NCBI GenBank assembly: GCA_003661745.1
Contig: QMWS01000039.1
Span: 1-6,755, forward strand
DNA length: 6,755 bases
Direction of reading: 5' to 3'
From: Thermoprotei archaeon
GTDB taxonomy: Archaea > Thermoproteota > Thermoprotei_A > Sulfolobales > NBVN01
Under the pieces are notes generated by a model. The model saw only the letters and a list, made by a program, of their open reading frames with translations, searched no databases and was not told the DNA's origin. Numbering within the stretch: position 1 is the first letter of the stretch; each line of letters begins with the position of its first letter. The position numbers and the translations under genes are program-made. Below are positions 1 to 5,051 of the stretch, in pieces.

Positions 1-72
1 ATTGCTTACTACGGGCATCACGAAATTCTTAACTGGAGCTTACATACCTTAGGGAGTAAAAGTAAGGTTAAT
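1..72. other. Upstream intergenic region, no supported gene
   Basis: No RNA gene or complete coding region is visible here. The rps19e frame happens to stay open to base 1, but the residues it would add do not resemble the S19e family. On the minus strand an ATG (16-18) or GTG (19-21) could open a divergent gene starting MPVVSN, of which only six codons are inside the window. Bases 46-51 and 63-68 form a perfect 6-base inverted repeat (ACCTTA/TAAGGT) just upstream of the rps19e promoter. Confidence 0.5.
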
Positions 73-84
73 AAAACCTTTAAA
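73..84 (+). promoter_or_regulatory. Putative BRE/TATA promoter of the rps19e operon
   Basis: AAAACC (73-78) followed by TTTAAA (79-84) looks like an archaeal BRE plus TATA box. About 26 bases downstream puts the transcription start near 105-110, giving an almost leaderless mRNA. That would cut into the ribosome binding site at 103-108, so an overlapping TATA-like stretch slightly upstream (TTAATAAA, 68-75), with a start near 98, may be the one used. That a promoter lies here is likely from the position at the head of the gene block. Which box is used is inferred. Confidence 0.45.
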
Positions 85-102
85 CAGATTTTCGGAGTAG
101 TA

Positions 103-108
103 GGAGGG
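103..108 (+). promoter_or_regulatory. Ribosome binding site deciding the rps19e start
   Basis: GGAGGG is complementary to the anti-Shine-Dalgarno end of archaeal 16S rRNA. It lies 6 bases before the ATG at 115 but directly abuts the in-frame TTG at 109, so the ATG is the better start. Confidence 0.6.
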
Positions 109-114
109 TTGGCG

Positions 115-597
115 ATGGTTACAGTAAAAGAAGTGCCAGCTGACGCGTTCATTGAGGCACTAGCTAGGTATCTAAAGGAGAACGTACCGCAGGTTAGGCC
201 TCCTGAGTGGTCTCTCTTCGTGAAGACGGGACCTCATAAAGAGAGAGTTCCCGATAATCCTGATTGGTGGTACTATAGGGCAGCAAGTATACTCAGGAAA
301 CTCTACATAAGTGGTGAGCCTATAGGTCTCGAGACGTTCAGGACCATTTATGGTGGTCTCCAAAGACGTGGTTCAGCACCACCACACTTCAGGAAGGCTG
401 GCGGGTCGCATATTAGAAAGATACTTCAGCAGCTGGAGAGAGCTGGGTTAGTTATTAAGGTAGGCAATAAAGGGAGGACACTCTCACCTCGGGGGAGGTC
501 GCTACTTGATAAGTTAGCTAATGAGGTCTTCAAGGATGTAGTTAAGGTTATTCCGGAGCTAAAGAAGTATGGTAGTGGGGGTAAGAGAAGTGAGTGA
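115..597 (+). CDS. rps19e: 30S ribosomal protein S19e (eS19)
   Basis: eS19 is a small-subunit protein shared by archaea and eukaryotes but absent from bacteria. It binds in the head of the 30S subunit and is needed for 18S/16S maturation in studied systems. The 160-residue protein is slightly longer than the roughly 150 usual in archaea. Family landmarks include PPEWSLFVKTGPHKERVP (about residues 29-46), the tryptophan/tyrosine pattern PDWWYYRAAS, and the winged-helix core with YGGLQRRGSAPPHFRKAGG and IRKILQQLERAGLV. The C-terminus is lysine/arginine-rich. I start at ATG 115 because GGAGGG at 103-108 is 6 bases away; a TTG at 109 would add only two residues. The stop overlaps the next gene by 8 bases, so it leads a polycistronic unit. 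Confidence 0.97.
   Translation: MVTVKEVPADAFIEALARYLKENVPQVRPPEWSLFVKTGPHKERVPDNPDWWYYRAASILRKLYISGEPIGLETFRTIYGGLQRRGSAPPHFRKAGGSHIRKILQQLERAGLVIKVGNKGRTLSPRGRSLLDKLANEVFKDVVKVIPELKKYGSGGKRSE
577..582 (+). promoter_or_regulatory. Ribosome binding site deciding the pdcd5 start
   Basis: GGGGGT lies 7 bases before the GTG at 590, inside the end of rps19e. It favours GTG 590 over the ATG at 569, which has no comparable upstream site and would add seven residues not seen at family N-termini. Confidence 0.45.
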
Positions 598-943
598 TGA
601 GTACTACGATGAAGAGCTTGAAGAGATAAAGCGGAGGCAGCTAGAGGAGCTCATGAGAAGAGCTCAAGAAGCGAAAAAGAAAGAAGAGGAGTTAGCTCGC
701 GAGGCGCAGAAGCAAGCTATCCTGAGGAGGATACTTACTCCCGAAGCTCGTGAGAGGCTAGCTAATGTTAGGCTAGTTAGGCCTGAGCTAGCTAAGGCTG
801 TTGAGGAATACTTAATAAGTCTAGCACTAGCAGGTCAAATTAGAGAAAGAATAGATGATGAGGCACTAAAACAAATATTAGCTGCTATAGATTCGAGAAG
901 TAGGCGTGATGTAAAGATAAGGATTAGGGGAAAGAGGTGGTAA
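590..943 (+). CDS. PDCD5/TFAR19-family DNA-binding protein
   Basis: This is the archaeal homologue of eukaryotic programmed cell death protein 5, a small triple-helix-bundle protein reported to bind DNA in archaea; its exact role there is unsettled. The protein starts MSDEYYDEELEEIKRRQ, is 117 residues long (family about 110-120) and has a highly charged N-terminal helix (about 5-45). The signature region follows, with RRILTPEARERLANVRLVRPELA (about 46-68) split over two helices, then IDDEALKQILAAI (about 88-100) and a very basic tail ending RIRGKRW. GTG 590 is chosen over ATG 569 because it gives the standard N-terminus and has a spaced GGGGGT. It overlaps rps19e by 8 bases and is followed at once by rpl39e, the usual neighbour order in archaea, which suggests a link to translation. 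Confidence 0.93.
   Translation: MSDEYYDEELEEIKRRQLEELMRRAQEAKKKEEELAREAQKQAILRRILTPEARERLANVRLVRPELAKAVEEYLISLALAGQIRERIDDEALKQILAAIDSRSRRDVKIRIRGKRW
934..939 (+). promoter_or_regulatory. Ribosome binding site deciding the rpl39e start
   Basis: GAGGTG is 6 bases before the TTG at 946 but only 3 before the ATG at 943. The spacing supports the TTG, which also gives the canonical MARNK N-terminus of the family. Confidence 0.5.
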
Positions 944-945
944 TG

Positions 946-1104
946 TTGGCGAGGAACAAACACGTAGCAAGAAAAATAAGGCTCGCTAAGGCATTAAAAT
1001 CTAATTCAGCTATACCTGTATGGGTAGTTATTAAAACACTAAGAAAGGTACCGTTTAGACCTAAGTTAAGGCACTGGAGAAGAGTAAAATTAGGTAATAT
1101 TTAG
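946..1104 (+). CDS. rpl39e: 50S ribosomal protein L39e (eL39)
   Basis: eL39 is a tiny, very basic large-subunit protein that lines the polypeptide exit tunnel at the place where bacteria have an extension of uL23. The 52-residue product matches the family length of about 51. It shows MARNKHVARKIRLAKALKSN, then IPVWVVIKT and the closing RHWRRVKLGNI, all typical of the family. The TTG at 946 is preferred because GAGGTG lies 6 bases upstream and because family members begin MARNK. An ATG at 943, overlapping the pdcd5 stop as TAATG, would add one residue. The usual TNRRV-like segment reads TLRKV here, a mild variation. It sits between pdcd5 and rpl31e in the expected order. The gene is short enough to be lost by length filters. 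Confidence 0.95.
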   Translation: MARNKHVARKIRLAKALKSNSAIPVWVVIKTLRKVPFRPKLRHWRRVKLGNI

Positions 1105-1124
1105 GGGTAGCTAGGTGATAAACG

Positions 1125-1406
1125 GTGTCCGAGAAGATATATATAATCAACTTATCCCGCCTCTACTGGACTGGCAGGAGAAGGAGGGTACCGCGGGCTA
1201 TTAAGAGAATAAGGGAGTTTATTAAGAGGCACGTAAAGGCAGAACACATAGTTATTGACGAGTCAATAAACGAGTACGTATTCTCTAGAGCGTATGATAA
1301 GCCTCCACGCAGAGTAGCAGTTAGAGTTATTCCACTTGATAGCGAAGGTAAGGTGGTTAAGGTAGCGCTAGCGATTCCTCTAATACCTTCTGGGGAAGGA
1401 CATTAG
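1125..1406 (+). CDS. rpl31e: 50S ribosomal protein L31e (eL31)
   Basis: eL31 is a large-subunit protein near the tunnel exit, part of the platform where nascent-chain factors dock. It is found only in archaea and eukaryotes. The 93-residue product has the family pattern IYIINLSRLYWTGRRRRVPR followed by AIKRIREFIKRH (about 24-36), which forms the rRNA-binding helix. The beta strands after it carry the EYVFSRAYDKPPRRVAVRV segment. Family members usually have NLR or NLS at this N-terminal position, so INLSRLYW fits. The start is GTG 1125, with AGGTGAT at 1113-1119 five bases upstream. It lies 20 bases after rpl39e and 16 before aif6, so co-translation from one mRNA is likely. Confidence 0.96.
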   Translation: MSEKIYIINLSRLYWTGRRRRVPRAIKRIREFIKRHVKAEHIVIDESINEYVFSRAYDKPPRRVAVRVIPLDSEGKVVKVALAIPLIPSGEGH

Positions 1407-1422
1407 TAGTACGGTGCTTTAA

Positions 1423-2091
1423 ATGCCCTTAGATAAGCTAAAGATTTTTGGTAATCCAAATATCGGAGTCTATATATTCGTTAATAATAAGATAGCACTA
1501 GTTCCTCAGGGTATTGAGTTAAGTGCAAAAAGGAAAATAGGTGATATTCTAAACGTAGAAGTTATTGAGGCGAGAGTAGCTGGCACGTTTCTTCTCGGTG
1601 TCTTAATAGCGGGTAATGACAGGGTACTGCTCGTACCCAGAATAGCGCGAGATGAAGAGGTAGAGTACCTCAAGAGTATAGGTTTGAACGTTCATGTAGT
1701 TCATACTACATTCACAGCCCTTGGAAACGTTATCTTAGCAAATAGTAAGGCAGCTATTCTTCATCCCGAGTTAGAGAAAAGTGAGGTAAAGGAATTATCA
1801 GACCTCCTAGGAATTAGGAAACTTATTCAGGCACCGATAGCGGGGATCCCAACTGTTGGCTCAGTAGCTGTTATAACCGATAAGGGTGGTGTTGTTCATC
1901 CTGACGTGAGTGATGAAGAGCTACGTAAGTTATCAGAATTTTTTGAAGTGCCAGTAGATATAGGTACTGTAAACTTCGGCGTAGCATTTATTAGGACTGG
2001 CTTGGTAGCGAATAATTACGGGGCCCTAGTAGGTGAGAAGACAACGGGTCCCGAAATATTAAGAATTACGAAGGCACTAAATATAGGGTAG
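1423..2091 (+). CDS. Translation initiation / ribosome anti-association factor aIF6
   Basis: aIF6 binds the 50S subunit at the sarcin-ricin loop, uL14 and uL24e region and keeps it from joining 30S. The eukaryotic counterpart eIF6 is also a late 60S assembly factor. The 222 residues match the family length (about 220), which forms a closed five-fold propeller of alpha/beta repeats. Visible repeat signatures include FGNPNIGVYIFVNNKIALVP near the start, TTFTALGNVILANSKAAILHP (about 95-115), APIAGIPTVGSVAVITDKGGVVHP (about 137-160) and TVNFGVAFIRTGLVANNYGALVG (about 183-205). ATG 1423 has GGTG six bases before it. Its place among 50S protein genes fits a role in controlling availability of the large subunit. 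Confidence 0.96.
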   Translation: MPLDKLKIFGNPNIGVYIFVNNKIALVPQGIELSAKRKIGDILNVEVIEARVAGTFLLGVLIAGNDRVLLVPRIARDEEVEYLKSIGLNVHVVHTTFTALGNVILANSKAAILHPELEKSEVKELSDLLGIRKLIQAPIAGIPTVGSVAVITDKGGVVHPDVSDEELRKLSEFFEVPVDIGTVNFGVAFIRTGLVANNYGALVGEKTTGPEILRITKALNIG

Positions 2092-2102
2092 GTGGTGAAA
2101 GT

Positions 2103-2366
2103 ATGGGTGAGGTAAAGGTATTTAGAGTATCGGGTATAGCGCTCTTCAGTCCTGATAAGCTTAGAGAGTGGCAGGTATTCAGAATAGATGTAAGAGCGCT
2201 GACTAAGGAGCATGCTATAGAGAAGGTGCTATCAGAGCTAGGTAGCAGGCACAAGCTCAAGAGGTCTCATATAAAGATACTTGAAGTTAAGGAGATTAGA
2301 CCAGAGGAGTCTAAATCCAAGTTCATAAGACAGTTAGAAACCCTAAGAGGATGGTATTTTGAGTAA
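2103..2366 (+). CDS. rpl18a: 50S ribosomal protein L18Ae/LX (eL20)
   Basis: The product is the short archaeal form of eukaryotic L18a (eL20), called LX in archaea; it sits on the solvent face of the large subunit. At 87 residues it corresponds to one repeat of the longer eukaryotic protein and is close to the archaeal norm of about 75-90. The pattern VKVFRVSGIALFSPDKLREWQVF followed by RALTKEHAIEKVLSELGSRHKLKRSHIKI matches the family, with the conserved REW..F core near residues 21-26. GGTGA at 2094-2098 precedes ATG 2103 by four bases. The stop TAA lies inside the start region of pfdA (8-base overlap), indicating translational coupling with the chaperone gene. Confidence 0.93.
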   Translation: MGEVKVFRVSGIALFSPDKLREWQVFRIDVRALTKEHAIEKVLSELGSRHKLKRSHIKILEVKEIRPEESKSKFIRQLETLRGWYFE

Positions 2367-2811
2367 TCAACCTAGTCAAGGAGTAACCGTATCTCTCGAT
2401 ACTCTAGTGGCCGAATTAGCAGAAGCTAGGAAGTATATTGAGGCATTAGAGAGTCAAATTAATCAATTAAATAGTGAATTAATAGAGATAATGTCTAGTA
2501 GGGAACTCATTTCCGAGCTCAACACTAGGGACGTCAAAGAATTAATAGCTCCAGCGGATAGGCGCGGTCACGTAATGGTTAAGGTAACACCTATAACTAA
2601 AGATAAGGTAATTACTCATATAGGCCTTGAGTACTATGTAGAACTCCCGCTGGATAAGGCGGTTGAAGTACTAAGTAAGAAGGAGAGTGACGTTAAGAGA
2701 GCTATAGAGGCACTTCAAAGCGAGCTAAGTAACGCAGTTAAGTACTACCGTCAATTACAGGCTATAATTAACGCCGCTCTTACTCAAGCAAGGAGAGGAC
2801 CTCAAAAGTAG
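2359..2811 (+). CDS. pfdA: Prefoldin subunit alpha
   Basis: Prefoldin is an ATP-independent hexameric chaperone (two alpha, four beta subunits) that captures unfolded nascent proteins in the cytoplasm and hands them to the thermosome. This 150-residue product has the alpha-subunit layout. An N-terminal coiled coil (about 11-56, with LAEARKYIEALESQINQLNSE) is followed by a beta-hairpin core (about 60-97, with ELIAPADRRGHVMVKV and THIGLEYYVELPLDKAVEVL) and a C-terminal coiled coil (about 98-145). The start is TTG 2359, the only suitable codon near the N-terminus, with GAGG at 2347-2350 eight bases before. It overlaps rpl18a by 8 bases and ends block 1; the gap to ftsY is large. Confidence 0.93.
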   Translation: MSNQPSQGVTVSLDTLVAELAEARKYIEALESQINQLNSELIEIMSSRELISELNTRDVKELIAPADRRGHVMVKVTPITKDKVITHIGLEYYVELPLDKAVEVLSKKESDVKRAIEALQSELSNAVKYYRQLQAIINAALTQARRGPQK

Positions 2812-2899
2812 GTTCTAAGCATCCGTTGGTACAGCTCATTAGGAGAATGAATGCCTTAGTGTTAATCAGGAACCTATATTAATCTCTTACTGACAGAGA
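2809..2899 (+). other. Dyad-rich pfdA-ftsY junction, possible structured RNA
   Basis: Three nested stems can be drawn. P1 is TAGGTTC (2809-2815) with GAACCTA (2870-2876), 7 perfect pairs. P2 is TAAGCAT (2816-2822) with 2851-2858, 7 pairs and one bulged C at 2854. P3 is TCATT (2836-2840) with AATGA (2846-2850), closing an AGGAG loop. A separate hairpin TCTCT/AGAGA spans 2883-2899. P1 begins on the pfdA stop codon and its right arm overlaps the ftsY BRE/TATA region. It could be a structured RNA, an mRNA processing site, a regulatory dyad or chance; no T-run terminator and no clear C/D or H/ACA boxes are present. Confidence 0.3.
2871..2881 (+). promoter_or_regulatory. Putative TATA promoter for ftsY-secE-spt5-rpl11-rpl1-rpl10
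   Basis: AACC followed by TATATTA (2875-2881) resembles an archaeal BRE/TATA pair. Transcription would begin near 2904, about 16 bases before the ftsY ATG, leaving room for the weak ribosome binding site GAGTGGG at 2908-2914. It lies in the only gap over 25 bases between genes, which supports a second transcription unit. Readthrough from pfdA is also possible, since no terminator is seen. Confidence 0.5.
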
Positions 2900-2919
2900 A
2901 ACAACTAGAGTGGGACGCA

Positions 2920-3834
2920 ATGTTTAATAAGATAAAGAAGGTATTCAGTGATCTGAGTAGGAAGCTTAGTGATGCAATAACTAAGAAGGAGTTAAGTGAA
3001 GAGGAGTTCGAGGAAATATTCTCTGATTTTGAAATAACCCTCCTTGAGGGTGATGTAGCTTATGATGTAGTTGAGTTACTCAAGGAGAACTTAAAGAAGG
3101 AGCTTGTAGGTATGAAGCTAAGTAGATTTGGTGGCTCTGAGGAAGTAGTTAGGTCGAAAATACGTGATGTGATACATAGCCTACTTGCGAAAGGAGTGCC
3201 TGATAAGGACTTAATCGACCTAGTTAGGGAGGGACCTAAACCATTTAAGATAGTGTTCCTTGGTGTGAATGGTGTAGGGAAAACAACGACTATAGCTAAA
3301 GTAGCTTATAGACTGAGAAAGGTAGGATTAAGGCCTGTTATTGTAGCTGCAGATACTTTCAGAGCTGGCGCGCAGGAGCAGCTGGAGATTCATGCTAAGA
3401 GATTGTCAGTACCGTTTATTAAGGGTAAGTATGGCGCTGATCCAGCTGCTGTAGCTAAAGACGGTGTGATACATGCTGAGAAGAACTTCTTAGATGCTGT
3501 ATTAATAGATACAGCAGGTAGGATGCATACTGATGTAGATTTAATGAATGAGATCAGGAAGGTCGTCAGAGTAGTAAGGCCCGATATGAAGGTTCTCGTT
3601 CTCGATGCGCTGACAGGCAATGATGCCATTCAGCAAGCTTCGTTCTTCGATAAAGCTGTAGGGGTCGATGCTGTAATACTCACCAAACTAGATGCTGATG
3701 CCAAGGGAGGCTCGGCACTTAGTATATTAATGACCGTAGGAAAACCAATACTATACGTTGGCGTCGGACAGGATTATGAAGACTTAATTAAGTATGACCC
3801 TAATGAAATACTTAATAAGTTGCTTGAGCAATGA
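2920..3834 (+). CDS. ftsY: Signal recognition particle receptor FtsY (SRP GTPase)
   Basis: FtsY is the membrane-associated SRP receptor. It pairs with SRP54 through their twin GTPase domains and delivers ribosome-nascent chain complexes to the SecYE translocon. The 304-residue protein consists of an N helical domain (about 1-90) and a G domain (about 105-304). Visible motifs are the P-loop GVNGVGKTTT (115-124), DTFRAGAQEQL (145-155), DTAGRMHTD (197-205), TKLDADAKGG (255-264) and the closing GVGQDYEDL (281-289). GVGQDYEDL and the NGVGKTTT P-loop separate FtsY from SRP54, which also carries a methionine-rich M domain absent here. There is no long acidic N-terminal A domain, usual for archaea. 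ATG 2920 follows a putative promoter; secE starts 22 bases after the stop, so targeting and translocon genes are adjacent. Confidence 0.97.
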   Translation: MFNKIKKVFSDLSRKLSDAITKKELSEEEFEEIFSDFEITLLEGDVAYDVVELLKENLKKELVGMKLSRFGGSEEVVRSKIRDVIHSLLAKGVPDKDLIDLVREGPKPFKIVFLGVNGVGKTTTIAKVAYRLRKVGLRPVIVAADTFRAGAQEQLEIHAKRLSVPFIKGKYGADPAAVAKDGVIHAEKNFLDAVLIDTAGRMHTDVDLMNEIRKVVRVVRPDMKVLVLDALTGNDAIQQASFFDKAVGVDAVILTKLDADAKGGSALSILMTVGKPILYVGVGQDYEDLIKYDPNEILNKLLEQ

Positions 3835-3856
3835 GTTTAAGGCGAGGTAAGGAGGT

Positions 3857-4036
3857 GTGGGTATAAAGGAGTTATTGGAGGCGTGGAGAAGGATATTCGC
3901 TATAGCTGAGAAGCCCGAGCCTGATGAATACAAGCTACTCTTTAAGATAACGATAGGTGGTATACTGCTGGCGGGGGCGGTAGGCTTTCTGATACATCTA
4001 GCACTATCTCTTATACAGGGTGGTGTAGGTGGGTGA
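3857..4036 (+). CDS. secE: Preprotein translocase subunit SecE (Sec61 gamma)
   Basis: SecE clamps the two halves of the SecY channel in the cell membrane. The 59-residue product has the archaeal Sec61-gamma layout. An amphipathic cytoplasmic helix (about 2-18, with LLEAWRRIFAIAEKPEPDEY around residues 6-25) precedes a single membrane span (about 29-54, with ITIGGILLAGAVGFLIHLAL) and a glycine-rich end. The phrase RI...AEKPEPDEY is a clear family marker. GTG 3857 is the first possible start after the in-frame TAA at 3848; GAGGT at 3844-3848 lies 8 bases before it, whereas GGAGGT at 3851-3856 is too close to serve. It overlaps spt5 by 8 bases, echoing the secE-nusG pair of bacteria. Its small size makes it easy to miss. 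Confidence 0.94.
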   Translation: MGIKELLEAWRRIFAIAEKPEPDEYKLLFKITIGGILLAGAVGFLIHLALSLIQGGVGG

Positions 4037-4505
4037 AGAGAGCGCGAGGGGGAGCTGGCCTATAAAGTACGTGGTCTTAAGGACGACCGCAGGTCAGGAA
4101 GCTAACGTAGCACTAATGCTCGAGTCAATAGCTAAGGGAATGAGAGTAAAGGGTCTATACGCTATTGTCGTACCGCCCGAGATAAAAGGATACATAGTTA
4201 TTGAAGCAGAGGGGCTCCATGTAGTACATAGGATAGCGCGTGACATAAAGCACGTTAAAGGGAAAGCCATGGGCTCGCTGAAACGGGAGGAAGTTGAGAG
4301 GTTAATTAAGGTGAAGAGGCCTGTTGAGGAGGTAAAGCCGGGAGACATAGTGGAAATTATCTCAGGCCCATTTAAAGGCTTAAAAGCTTCAGTTATATCT
4401 GTAGACGTGCAGAAGAACGTGGTTACACTCAATATACTTGAGGCCTCCTATAAAATGGAGGCTACTGTTCCAGGTGATGATATAAGGCTGATTAAGAGGA
4501 AGTGA
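4029..4505 (+). CDS. spt5: Transcription elongation factor Spt5 (NusG homologue)
   Basis: Archaeal Spt5, usually paired with Spt4, bridges the RNA polymerase clamp to raise processivity and may couple polymerase to the ribosome. The 158-residue protein holds an NGN domain (about 12-92), with KYVVLRTTAGQEANVALMLE at its start and GYIVIEAEG in the core. A KOW domain (about 100-150) follows, showing VKPGDIVEIISGPFKGLKA. Archaeal Spt5 lacks the acidic region and repeated tail of the eukaryotic protein, as here. It starts at GTG 4029 inside the end of secE (8-base overlap), with GGTG at 4019-4022. An inverted repeat enclosing a TATA-like sequence lies in its 3' end (4443-4462). rpl11 follows after six bases, matching the bacterial secE-nusG-rplK order. 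Confidence 0.96.
   Translation: MGEESARGSWPIKYVVLRTTAGQEANVALMLESIAKGMRVKGLYAIVVPPEIKGYIVIEAEGLHVVHRIARDIKHVKGKAMGSLKREEVERLIKVKRPVEEVKPGDIVEIISGPFKGLKASVISVDVQKNVVTLNILEASYKMEATVPGDDIRLIKRK
4443..4462 (+). promoter_or_regulatory. TATA-like box inside a perfect inverted repeat (candidate internal promoter)
   Basis: GCCTCC (4443-4448) and GGAGGC (4457-4462) are exact inverted repeats around the 8-base TATAAAAT (4449-4456). If the TATA works, transcription would start near 4478 and give rpl11 a leader of about 34 bases. The flank lacks a purine-rich BRE, and the same bases encode the ordinary Spt5 residues EASYKMEA, so chance is quite possible. Confidence 0.2.
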
Positions 4506-4511
4506 TGGAAT

Positions 4512-5018
4512 ATGCCGTGGAGGATGATAAGAGCAAAAGTACAAGGTGGTAAAGCCACTCCGTCACCTCCGTTAGGTCCCGCAATTAGCCAGTACGGACT
4601 AGATGTGAACGAAGTCATTAATAAGATCAACGAGCTAACCAAGAAGTTCGAAGGACTTGAAGTAACTGTCAACATATACGTAAATACAGAGACCAAGGAG
4701 TACAAAATAGAAGTTAAATCACCTACAACTACCTCACTTCTACTTAAGTTCGCTGGTGCCTCAAATCCCTCAGGTGATCCAGCACACCAAAAGGTAGGCG
4801 ATGTCTCGCTCGAGGATATAATTAAGATAGCAATAATGAAGAAAAATGATTTAACAGCAAAATCCCTAAAGGCAGCAGTTAAGACTATACTCTCATCAGC
4901 AGCTACAATAGGTGTTACAGTTAATGGTAAGGAGCCAAAGGATGTGGTCAGGGAAGTCGAGAAGGGGCTTCACGATGATTTACTACTTAAATATGAAGAC
5001 GAGTGGAAGAGTGGTTAG
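4512..5018 (+). CDS. rpl11: 50S ribosomal protein L11 (uL11)
   Basis: uL11 sits at the base of the L12 stalk and binds the GTPase-associated region of 23S rRNA, helping factor-dependent GTP hydrolysis. The 168-residue archaeal form shows the N-terminal signature GGKATPSPPLGPAISQYGL (12-30), whose proline-rich stretch is the classic L11 motif. The rRNA-binding C-terminal domain follows (about 70-140), with SPTTTSLLLKFAG, KVGDVSLEDIIKIA and KAAVKTILSSAATIGVTVNG. The tail beyond about 145 is an archaeal extension of charged residues. ATG 4512 has GTGAT at 4502-4506 five bases before it; an internal ATG at 4524 would also be possible but loses residues 1-4 only. rpl1 follows after 10 bases, so stalk proteins are made together. 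Confidence 0.97.
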   Translation: MPWRMIRAKVQGGKATPSPPLGPAISQYGLDVNEVINKINELTKKFEGLEVTVNIYVNTETKEYKIEVKSPTTTSLLLKFAGASNPSGDPAHQKVGDVSLEDIIKIAIMKKNDLTAKSLKAAVKTILSSAATIGVTVNGKEPKDVVREVEKGLHDDLLLKYEDEWKSG

Positions 5019-5051
5019 GTGACCTGATATGCCCCTAACACGTGAGTCACT
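5017..5051 (+). promoter_or_regulatory. rpl1 ribosome binding site in a possible hairpin
   Basis: AGGTGA (5017-5022) sits 6 bases before the rpl1 ATG. GTGAC (5019-5023) can pair with GTCAC (5046-5050) in codons 6-8, plus a G-U pair at 5018/5051, placing the start codon in a 22-base loop. This would partly hide the ribosome binding site. L1 represses its own mRNA in Methanococcus through a site early in the gene, so a control element is plausible, but the stem is short. Confidence 0.3.

Noticed and set aside
1..114. N-terminal extension of rps19e, since the frame is open to base 1
   Set aside because: The extra residues (with YYGHHEILNW) do not look like S19e, and a promoter-like box plus a well-spaced ribosome binding site lie inside the stretch.
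2016..2260. Two minus-strand frames over the aif6/rpl18a junction
   Set aside because: Both are short, overlap each other and two real genes, and have low-complexity Ser/Leu content.
2841..2895. C/D box or H/ACA guide RNA in the pfdA-ftsY gap
   Set aside because: A CTGA occurs at 2890-2893 but no good RTGATGA C box precedes it at a proper distance, and no ACA follows the P1 stem at the required spacing.
2812..2919. Transcription terminator after pfdA
   Set aside because: Archaeal terminators rely on T-runs; the longest here are only two T's, so no terminator can be supported.
4094..4432. Minus-strand open frame opposite spt5
   Set aside because: Complete overlap with a clearly recognised gene and no family-like features in the translation.
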